Shown here one piece after another: positions 1 through 5,473 of a stretch of 5,473 bases of DNA. Position 1 is the stretch's first letter. The number at the start of each line of letters is the position of its first letter. A program made the position numbers and the translations under genes. Under the pieces are notes generated by a model that was not told the DNA's origin, did not search any database, and was given only the letters and a program-made list of their open reading frames with translations. The stretch covers positions 1 through 5,473 of the forward strand of contig JAFMJK010000154.1 in the NCBI GenBank assembly GCA_017853515.1, given 5' to 3'. The DNA comes from Chthoniobacterales bacterium (GTDB lineage Bacteria; Verrucomicrobiota; Verrucomicrobiia; Chthoniobacterales; JACTMZ01).

Positions 1-1567
1 CGCGCCCGGCGACGAATACATGTATCTCGTCAATGGCAACCTCGAACGGCGCGACCCGCGCGGGCGCGAGCTTTCCAGCGCCGGAAAATCCGTCGTCCAC
101 AATCCTTCGGCCTTCGACTGGGAAGGCGTGACCCCGCCGCAATCCGAGTTGCGCGACCTCGTCATCTACCAACTGCACCCGGGCACATTCCACGATCCGG
201 AACCGGGCGACGGACGCATGGCAACTTTGCGCGACGCCATCGGAAAGTTGGACCATCTCCGGGAACTCGGCGTGAACTGCGTGCTGCTCATGCCGGTCGC
301 CGAGTTTGCCGGTGATCACAGTTGGGGCTACAACCCTTCCGACCCCTACAGCATCGAGCGCGCTTACGGCGGTCCCGATGCGCTGCGCGAGTTCGTCAAA
401 GAAGCGCACCGCCGCGGCATCGCGGTTCATGTCGATGTGGTCCACAACCACTACGGGCCCGACGATCTCGATCTCAAACAGTTCGACGGCTACGGCGGGG
501 GCGACAATTCGCACGGCATCTACTTTTACGAGGACGAGGAACGCGGATCGACTCCGTGGGGGCCGCGTCCCGATTTAGGCCGCCCGGAGGTCAGGGCTTA
601 TATCGCGGACCAGATCCGCATGCTTTTCGACGAATACCGTATCGACGGACTCCGCTGGGATTCGGTTGTAAACATCGTCCGCTACAACGATGGGGCTTCG
701 GACAATTCCGATGGCGAGAAACTCATCGACGAACTTTCGCGGATGATCCGATCGAAGTATCCCGGAAAAATTTCCATCGCGGAGGATGCGGTCGGTGATG
801 AGCGCTTTGACGGATCCTGGGAATACGGATTCCACCACGCGGGAGAAGAAGGGGAACTCGGCGTCGCTTCGCAGCTTCTTCGGCCCGCGGGAGAGACCGA
901 TGTCACGGACATCGCCTCGCGACTGCAATCCGATCTCGGTTTTGCCCGTGTGGTTTACACCGAAAACCACGACGAGACGGGAAAGCTCAACGGCAAGGAG
1001 CGACTCATCACCGGCGTGGATGAAAGCGATCCCCACAGCCTGACGGCCAGACGCAAGAACGCGCTCGCGGCCGTGCTCACCCTTACGGCGCCCGGCGTGC
1101 CCCTTTTGTTCATGGGGCAGGAAACTCTCGAGACGTCGGAGTTCCACGACTCGAACCCGATCGACTGGGAGCGCGGTGAAGTGTCGTCCCGTTCGACGAA
1201 ACTCTACCGCGATCTTGTCCGCCTGCGAAGGAACCTCGACGGCCGCAGCGGGGCCCTGCAGGACACCAAAATCCGCATCATGGAGGAGGACCCCGCGAGG
1301 CAGCTTCTCGTCTACCGCCGGTTTTTGGCAGGGAAACCGGACGACGATCTGGTCATTGCGGTGAACTTTTCCCCCGAACCGATGGAAGATCTTGCCCTCA
1401 CCCTCCCCCGCGCGGCGGATTGGGAGGTCCTGCTCGACACGGACGACGAGAAATACGGCGAAGGTTTCACCGGTCCAACGGCCGCCACACGCGGCTCGGG
1501 CGGAAACACGGTTTCGGTGAGTCTGGCCCCCTTCAGCGCCAAAATCATCGGCGTGAAGAAAAAATAA
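1..1567 (+). CDS. GH13 alpha-glucan enzyme, branching-enzyme/TreZ-like (5' partial)
   Basis: A glycoside hydrolase family 13 enzyme acting on alpha-1,4/1,6-glucans, probably in the cytoplasm in glycogen or trehalose metabolism. The gene starts before the window: the frame is open from position 2 and reads APGDEY before the Met at 20, so that Met is internal. Numbering from it, residues 1-36 look like the end of an N-terminal beta-sandwich (CBM48/E-set) domain, followed by ELRDLVIYQLHPGTF, the usual entry into the (beta/alpha)8 barrel. The four GH13 motifs are present: DVVHNH (139-144), GLRWDSV with nucleophile D214 (codon 659-661), IAEDA with acid/base E255 (codon 782-784), and ENHDE with D318 (codon 971-973). 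GVPLLFMGQE (359-368) follows. Residues from about 430 form a small all-beta C-terminal domain (VIAVNFSPEP). It resembles both GlgB and malto-oligosyltrehalose trehalohydrolase without matching either exactly, so I give no symbol. GH13 membership is certain; the reaction is not. Confidence 0.9.
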   Translation, partial: APGDEYMYLVNGNLERRDPRGRELSSAGKSVVHNPSAFDWEGVTPPQSELRDLVIYQLHPGTFHDPEPGDGRMATLRDAIGKLDHLRELGVNCVLLMPVAEFAGDHSWGYNPSDPYSIERAYGGPDALREFVKEAHRRGIAVHVDVVHNHYGPDDLDLKQFDGYGGGDNSHGIYFYEDEERGSTPWGPRPDLGRPEVRAYIADQIRMLFDEYRIDGLRWDSVVNIVRYNDGASDNSDGEKLIDELSRMIRSKYPGKISIAEDAVGDERFDGSWEYGFHHAGEEGELGVASQLLRPAGETDVTDIASRLQSDLGFARVVYTENHDETGKLNGKERLITGVDESDPHSLTARRKNALAAVLTLTAPGVPLLFMGQETLETSEFHDSNPIDWERGEVSSRSTKLYRDLVRLRRNLDGRSGALQDTKIRIMEEDPARQLLVYRRFLAGKPDDDLVIAVNFSPEPMEDLALTLPRAADWEVLLDTDDEKYGEGFTGPTAATRGSGGNTVSVSLAPFSAKIIGVKKK

Positions 1568-1576
1568 CTGCAGAAG

Positions 1577-2068
1577 CTAATCGCCAGCCTCGGCGGGAGC
1601 GCTGGCCACTCCGGGCTCGATAAGAACCTCAACCACCGTGGTGGTTTGCGCGCCGTGGGCCACTCTCATGTCATAAAGACCGCGCGCCACCGCATCCCGG
1701 AACAGGCTCTCCGTATCGGTCGGAATTTTGGCGATGATGCGGAGTGTTTTGCCGTCGTTCCACGAGGAGGCCACTCCTCCGACACCGCCGGCCAAGCGGA
1801 CCACGCGCTGCACCTGCGCTTCGAGTTCGTCGGGTGGGCACCGGAGAATCTCCGCGTCCGCAGCCAAAGTCGGCACGGGCAAGGCGGCCTGCGCCGCCCG
1901 CTCCGCCGCCTCGCGCAAGCCGGAAGTGTCAGGTGCAACTTCCGGCTGGTTGCGTGTTTCCTCCCAGAGCTTCATTCCGCCGATCACGGCGAGAGCAAGG
2001 GGCAGCGCGAGAGCCAGAGCCGCCACACCGGCGGCAATCAGCATCTTTTTTTGTCCTTCGCTGCGCAC
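1577..2068 (-). CDS. small single-pass membrane protein, unknown function
   Basis: I do not recognise the family. From the GTG at 2068 the protein has 163 residues: a short basic N-terminus (MRSEGQKK), one hydrophobic segment at about 9-31 rich in Ala and Leu, then a mostly soluble region predicted to be extracytoplasmic. Residues 51-62 are Ala-rich and probably helical. Residues 71-151 alternate as strand-helix-strand-strand-helix-strand, which could be a small ferredoxin-like domain; this is inference from hydrophobicity only. There is no lipobox and a single Cys (77). Three starts are possible. GTG at 2083 has no ribosome binding site. GTG at 2068 has AGGA 7 bases upstream (2079-2076) and keeps the basic residues before the membrane segment. 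ATG at 2044 has GAAGGA (2059-2054) 9 bases upstream but loses those charges. I prefer 2068. The gene ends 9 bases from the convergent GH13 gene and is divergent from lepA. Confidence 0.7.
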   Translation of the reverse strand: MRSEGQKKMLIAAGVAALALALPLALAVIGGMKLWEETRNQPEVAPDTSGLREAAERAAQAALPVPTLAADAEILRCPPDELEAQVQRVVRLAGGVGGVASSWNDGKTLRIIAKIPTDTESLFRDAVARGLYDMRVAHGAQTTTVVEVLIEPGVASAPAEAGD

Positions 2069-2127
2069 CCGCGCATCCTGCACAAGGCTGGCCCGCGGCG
2101 CAAACCGCGAGTCGTCTTGGCCGGAGT

Positions 2128-2156
2128 TTGACCCCCGGCCGCGGCTCGGGAATACT
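2128..2156 (+). promoter_or_regulatory. predicted sigma70-type promoter of lepA
   Basis: TTGACC at 2128-2133 matches the -35 consensus at 5 of 6 bases. AATACT at 2151-2156 matches the -10 consensus at 4 of 6, and the spacer is exactly 17 bases. Transcription would start near 2163, only about 9 bases before the lepA ATG, giving an almost leaderless message. The spacer contains the self-complementary GCCGCGGC. A better-looking TATACT at 2166-2171 touches the start codon and lies too close to serve lepA. This is a prediction from sequence alone. Confidence 0.5.
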
Positions 2157-2171
2157 GGCCGGTCCTATACT

Positions 2172-3962
2172 ATGCGTAATACGCGCAATTTCTGCATCAT
2201 CGCCCACATCGACCACGGGAAGACGACTTTGTCCGACCGCTTGCTCGAGGCGACCAAGACCATTTCTGACCGGGAGAAACAGGACCAACTCCTCGATTCG
2301 ATGGACCTCGAGCGTGAACGCGGCATCACCATCAAAATGCACCCTGTCGCCATGCGCTACAAAGCGAAGGACGGACAGGAATACAAACTCAACCTTCTCG
2401 ACACGCCCGGGCACGTGGACTTTGCCTACGAGGTTTCCCGCTCCCTTGCCGCCTGCGAAGGCGCGTTGGTCATTGTCGACGCCGCCCAAGGCGTGGAGGC
2501 GCAGACCGTGGCCAACGTGCATCTGGCCAACAAGCAAGGCCTCACCATCATCCCGGTGATCAACAAGATCGACCTGCCGAATTCGGACATCCCCACGGTC
2601 AAAAGACAACTCGAGGAAATCTTGGCCATCCCGGCAGACGAAGCCATTCTGGCCAGCGCGAAGGCAGGCATCGGGATCGAGGACATCCTCGAAGCGGTCA
2701 TCCACCGCATCCCGCCTCCGGCCCCATGGCCGGACGACAAGGTGCGGGCCCTGGTTTTCGATTCGACCTTCGATTCGTATCGCGGGGTCGTCACCTACGT
2801 CCGCATGATGAGCGGTTCGCTCAAGGCCGGCGACGGCGTCAAGATGATGAGCAACAACCGGCCCTACGAGGTGAAGGAAGTCGGCGTCTTCACCCCGAAG
2901 ATGGAGGCGCGGGAAAGCCTCGAGCCGGGCGACACGGGCTACGTCATCGCCAACATCAAGACCTCGAGCGAAATCAAAATCGGCGACACCCTCACCGGCA
3001 CGCGCTCCCCTGCAACGGAGGCCCTTCCCGGATTCCAAGAGATCCAACCCATGGTTTTCAGCGGCGTCTACCCGATCAACACGGCGGACTTCGAGCATCT
3101 CAAGTCCGCCATGGCGAAGCTGCAGATCAACGACTCGTCGTTCGTGTTCCAAGCCGAGAGCAGCGTCGCTCTCGGTTTCGGCTTCCGCTGCGGCTTTCTC
3201 GGATTGCTCCACATGGAAATCATCCTCGAGCGCCTGCGGCGGGAATACGACATGGACATCATCGCCACGTATCCGTCGGTCATTTACGAGGTGCACAAAA
3301 CCAACGGCGAAGTCCTCCATGTGGACAACCCGGAATATCTGCCCGACTTCAGCGTCATCGAGGAAATCCGCGAGCCGATCGTCAAGTGCTTCATCATGGT
3401 GCCGAACGAATACATCTCGCCGCTCATGCAGCTCATCATGGAGAAGCGCGGAACACTCGACCACACCGAGTCCCTCGACACACGCCGGGTCATGCTGACC
3501 TGCGTTCTGCCGCTCAACGAAATCCTCGTCGACTTCAATGACAAGATAAAGAGCATCACCCGCGGCTACGGCTCCATGGACTACGAGCACGCGGGGACCC
3601 GCGCCGACAAGCTGGTGAAGCTCGATCTGCTGGTCAACGGCGAGCCGGTGGACGCCTTCTCGTCCATCGTCCACCGCGACAAGGCGGAAGCGCGCGGACG
3701 CCAACTTGCGGCCAAGCTGAAGGAAGTCATCCCCACACAGCTTTACCAAGTCGCCATCCAGGCTGCCATCGGCGGCAAGATCATCGCGCGCGAAAGCGTC
3801 AGCGCCATGCGCAAAAACGTCACGGCCAAATGCTACGGAGGCGACATAACGCGCAAACGCAAGCTTCTCGAGAAGCAGAAGGAAGGCAAAAAGCGCATGA
3901 AGAGCATCGGACGGGTCAATATCCCGCAGGAAGCCTTCATCGAGGTGCTGAAGGCAGGCTGA
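2172..3962 (+). CDS. lepA: LepA / elongation factor 4, ribosome-associated GTPase
   Basis: Translation factor EF4, a GTPase that binds the ribosome and affects translation initiation or back-translocation; it may associate with the membrane. The 596 residues match the usual length of about 600. The G motifs are all visible: AHIDHGKT (11-18), ERGITI (49-54), DTPGH with the catalytic His (77-81), NKID (131-134) and SAK (162-164). Domain II follows at about 190-280. The EF-G-like domains III and V lie at about 290-490, with GFRCGFLGLLHMEI at 337-350. The LepA-specific C-terminal domain is intact, with the basic KQKEGKKRMK stretch (568-577) and RVNIPQEAF (581-589). The start at 2172 is chosen because MRNTRNFCIIAHIDHGKTTL aligns with the conserved LepA N-terminus; the frame stays open further upstream to 1728, but that part runs antisense to the small membrane protein and has no LepA character. 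No Shine-Dalgarno sequence precedes the ATG. It converges on acnA across an 88-base gap. Confidence 0.97.
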   Translation: MRNTRNFCIIAHIDHGKTTLSDRLLEATKTISDREKQDQLLDSMDLERERGITIKMHPVAMRYKAKDGQEYKLNLLDTPGHVDFAYEVSRSLAACEGALVIVDAAQGVEAQTVANVHLANKQGLTIIPVINKIDLPNSDIPTVKRQLEEILAIPADEAILASAKAGIGIEDILEAVIHRIPPPAPWPDDKVRALVFDSTFDSYRGVVTYVRMMSGSLKAGDGVKMMSNNRPYEVKEVGVFTPKMEARESLEPGDTGYVIANIKTSSEIKIGDTLTGTRSPATEALPGFQEIQPMVFSGVYPINTADFEHLKSAMAKLQINDSSFVFQAESSVALGFGFRCGFLGLLHMEIILERLRREYDMDIIATYPSVIYEVHKTNGEVLHVDNPEYLPDFSVIEEIREPIVKCFIMVPNEYISPLMQLIMEKRGTLDHTESLDTRRVMLTCVLPLNEILVDFNDKIKSITRGYGSMDYEHAGTRADKLVKLDLLVNGEPVDAFSSIVHRDKAEARGRQLAAKLKEVIPTQLYQVAIQAAIGGKIIARESVSAMRKNVTAKCYGGDITRKRKLLEKQKEGKKRMKSIGRVNIPQEAFIEVLKAG

Positions 3963-3975
3963 TTGCCGCAAATTT

Positions 3976-3998
3976 GTAGCGGCGGTCCATGACCGCCG
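3976..3998 (+). repeat. REP-like hairpin, left copy
   Basis: The element begins with the tetranucleotide GTAG (3976-3979). A perfect 8-base stem, CGGCGGTC (3980-3987), follows with loop CAT (3988-3990) and closing arm GACCGCCG (3991-3998). A 5' GTAG foot before a short GC-rich hairpin is the known architecture of REP elements mobilised by RAYT (TnpA-REP) transposases. It lies 14 bases after the lepA stop codon, in the usual extragenic position. The structure is read directly from the sequence; the REP identity is inferred, because the genome copy number cannot be seen here. Confidence 0.7.
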
Positions 3999-4020
3999 GA
4001 ACAGGAGAAGAGAAAGGCTC

Positions 4021-4043
4021 CGACGGTCATGGACCGCCGCTAC
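4021..4043 (-). repeat. REP-like hairpin, right copy, inverted
   Basis: Read on the minus strand from 4043, this repeats the left element base for base, GTAG foot included, apart from one base. The exception is a T in the closing arm (plus-strand A at 4023), which turns one stem pair into G-T and still allows folding. The copy ends 7 bases from the acnA stop codon. One change in 23 bases suggests either recent duplication or selection on the hairpin. Confidence 0.7.
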
Positions 4044-4050
4044 ACCCTGA

Positions 4051-5473
4051 TCACGCCGCCGCCATCAACTCACGCAGCACGAACGGCAGAATTCCGCCGT
4101 GACGGTAGTATTCGACCTCGATCGGCGTATCGATGCGGAGAATCACGGGAACATCCTGCGTTTTGCCGTCGGCCCGCGTGATGCGCAGAGTCAGCTTTTG
4201 ACGCGGCTTCACGTCTTCTGACAATCCGACCACATCGAAAGACTCCGAGCCATCCAGACCGAGCGTCTGCGCGCTCGTGTCTTCTTCGAACTGGAGCGGC
4301 AGAACGCCCATGCCGACCAAGTTCGACCGGTGGATCCGTTCGTAGCTCTGCGCCACGACCGCTTTCACGCCGAGAAGCATCGTGCCTTTGGCCGCCCAGT
4401 CGCGACTCGAGCCCGTCCCGTATTCTTGCCCGGCCAGAACAACAAGCGGGGCCTTCGCGTCCTTGTATTTCATGGCGGCATCGTAGATGGCCATGACCTC
4501 GCCTTCCTTCGCGCCGGGCGCGAAATACTTGGTTACCCCGCCCTCCACACCCGGAACCATGAGGTTCTTGATGCGGACATTGGCGAAAGTGCCGCGGGTC
4601 ATGATGCGGTCGTTGCCGCGGCGCGATCCGTAACTATTGAAGTCCACCGCCTCGACTCCGTGTTCGACCAGATATTTCCCCGCCGGCGAAGCCGCTTTGA
4701 TCGCGCCAGCCGGCGAAATGTGGTCGGTCGTCACGGAATCGCCGAAAATACCGAGCGGACGTGCGGCTCGGATGTCGGCGATCTTGCCCGGGTGCATGGA
4801 GAAGTTCGCGAAGAACGGCGGGTTCTGGATGTAAGTGCTCTTGTCGTCCCACGCGTAAAGTTGTCCGGCCGAGCCCGGGATCTCGTTCCACTTCGGGTTT
4901 TGCCCGGCAAAATCCGAGTAAAGTTTTCGGAAGATTTCCGGCGTGAGCGCGGCCTGCATGCTGGCGCGCACCTCCTCGAGCGTGGGCCAAAGGTCGCGGA
5001 GATAAACCTCCTTGCCATCTTTGTCCTTGCCCAGCGGTTCTTGGGTGAGGTCGATATCGACGCGTCCGGCCAAGGCGAAGGCCACCACGAGCGGCGGGGA
5101 CATGAGGAAGTTCGCTTTGACGTTTTGATGCACGCGGGCTTCGAAGTTGCGGTTGCCCGACAGCACGGACGCGGCCACGAGATCGTGTCCGGTGATCGCC
5201 TCCTCCACGGCCTGCGGGAGCGGGCCCGAATTGCCGATGCAAGTGGTGCAACCGTAACCGACGATCTGGAATCCAAGTTTGTCCAGATAGGGCTGGAGCC
5301 CTGTTGTGGCGAGATAGTCCTGCACCACACGCGAACCCGGAGCCAACGAGGTCTTCACCGCGGGAGAGACGTGCAGCCCGCGTTCCACAGCTTTCTTGGC
5401 CAGCAAGCCCGCGCCGATCATCACGCTCGGATTGCTCGTGTTGGTGCAGCTGGTGATCGCCGCGATGACCACG
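4051..5473 (-). CDS. acnA: aconitate hydratase AcnA, C-terminal half (5' partial)
   Basis: Aconitase converts citrate to isocitrate through cis-aconitate in the TCA cycle, in the cytoplasm, using a [4Fe-4S] cluster. The frame is open to the window edge, so the first visible codon (GTG, 5472) is an internal Val and about half of a protein of roughly 900 residues is missing. In visible numbering the three cluster cysteines are C9 (SCTNTSNP), C75 and C78 (GCTTCIGNSG). GNRNFEARVH lies at 106-115. The mobile swivel domain carries GDSVTTDHISPAG (244-256), SRRGNDRIMTRGTF (283-296) and the active-site loop GTGSSRDWAAKG (352-363). SYERIHRSNLVGMGVLPL (376-393) and the ending YYRHGGILPFVLREL are typical of the AcnA/IRP1 type rather than AcnB, whose domain order differs. 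No frameshift is seen. It converges on lepA, with the inverted REP-like pair between the two stop codons. Confidence 0.96.
   Translation of the reverse strand, partial: VVIAAITSCTNTSNPSVMIGAGLLAKKAVERGLHVSPAVKTSLAPGSRVVQDYLATTGLQPYLDKLGFQIVGYGCTTCIGNSGPLPQAVEEAITGHDLVAASVLSGNRNFEARVHQNVKANFLMSPPLVVAFALAGRVDIDLTQEPLGKDKDGKEVYLRDLWPTLEEVRASMQAALTPEIFRKLYSDFAGQNPKWNEIPGSAGQLYAWDDKSTYIQNPPFFANFSMHPGKIADIRAARPLGIFGDSVTTDHISPAGAIKAASPAGKYLVEHGVEAVDFNSYGSRRGNDRIMTRGTFANVRIKNLMVPGVEGGVTKYFAPGAKEGEVMAIYDAAMKYKDAKAPLVVLAGQEYGTGSSRDWAAKGTMLLGVKAVVAQSYERIHRSNLVGMGVLPLQFEEDTSAQTLGLDGSESFDVVGLSEDVKPRQKLTLRITRADGKTQDVPVILRIDTPIEVEYYRHGGILPFVLRELMAAA

Larger units (their letters stand above)
3975..4044. repeat. 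head-to-head REP pair (BIME-like) between lepA and acnA
   Basis: The two hairpin elements form a larger inverted repeat. Arms 3975-3995 and 4024-4044 are perfectly complementary over 21 bases. After one mismatch (3996/4023) 4 more pairs follow (3997-4000 with 4019-4022). The central 18 bases (4001-4018) are purine-rich. The pair fills most of the 88-base gap between the convergent stop codons of lepA (3960-3962) and acnA (4051-4053). RNA read from either strand could fold strongly here, so it may stabilise 3' ends or limit convergent read-through. No U-tract follows on the plus strand, and only a short AAATTT lies beyond it on the minus strand, so it is not a standard intrinsic terminator. 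Confidence 0.75.

Noticed and set aside
1531..1564. A hairpin at the end of the GH13 gene (CTTCAGCGCC with GGCGTGAAG, one bulged G) followed by a run of A.
   Set aside because: The tract after the stem is A and not T on the plus strand, and no T-run follows it on the minus strand, so it is not an intrinsic terminator in either direction. It also lies in coding sequence.
1631..1646. The inverted repeat AACCACC-GT-GGTGGTT.
   Set aside because: It is inside the small gene and encodes its Thr-Thr-Val-Val strand. A 7-base repeat with a 2-base centre is readily explained by codon choice.
1728..2171. An in-frame upstream extension of lepA giving a 744-residue protein.
   Set aside because: The extra 148 residues are low-complexity Arg/Ala/Ser sequence antisense to the small membrane protein. 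LepA proteins begin just before the AHIDHGK motif, and that point is the ATG at 2172.
2166..2171. TATACT as a lepA -10 box.
   Set aside because: Transcription from it would start inside the conserved first codons of lepA, and no -35-like hexamer lies 17 bases upstream (GGCTCG).
2174..2184. The 11-base palindrome GCGTAATACGC just after the lepA ATG start, a possible operator.
   Set aside because: It encodes the first residues of LepA (Arg-Asn-Thr-Arg), is short and has no second copy nearby. Without conservation data it is not supported as a binding site.
1929..3971. A very long open frame (about 680 codons) antisense to lepA.
   Set aside because: It mirrors lepA codon for codon, as is common in G+C-rich genes. 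Its product is dominated by Asp, His, Val and Arg with no recognisable motif, while the sense frame is an unmistakable LepA.

Overview
This window is a piece of bacterial chromosome, rich in G+C (about 60% by eye), with densely packed genes. It carries two whole genes and two genes cut by the window edges. The wording of the LepA and aconitase proteins, and the GH13 enzyme next to a small membrane protein, would fit a member of the Verrucomicrobiota or a related PVC-group lineage. That placement is inference from family resemblance and has not been tested.

Layout from left to right. Positions 1-1567 (+) hold the 3' part of a GH13 alpha-glucan enzyme of the branching-enzyme/trehalohydrolase-like type. 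Only 9 bases later, on the opposite strand, ends a small single-pass membrane protein of unknown function (1577 to about 2068, -). Its start region faces lepA across a short divergent spacer that carries a good sigma70-type promoter for lepA (2128-2156). lepA itself, encoding elongation factor 4, runs 2172-3962 (+). An 88-base gap follows, filled by two head-to-head hairpin repeats with the hallmarks of a REP pair (BIME). The 3' half of acnA (aconitase) then enters from the right edge on the minus strand (4051-5473).

The genes do not form one operon. They lie as convergent (GH13/small protein), divergent (small protein/lepA) and convergent (lepA/acnA) pairs. Each has its own housekeeping role: storage-glucan metabolism, an unknown envelope function, translation, and the TCA cycle. 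I see no defence system, CRISPR array, integrase, tRNA or rRNA, and no sign of recent transfer among the genes. The most notable non-coding object is the inverted REP-like pair between lepA and acnA. The other points worth a second look are the apparently near-leaderless lepA transcript, the unrecognised membrane protein and the uncertain subfamily of the GH13 enzyme.
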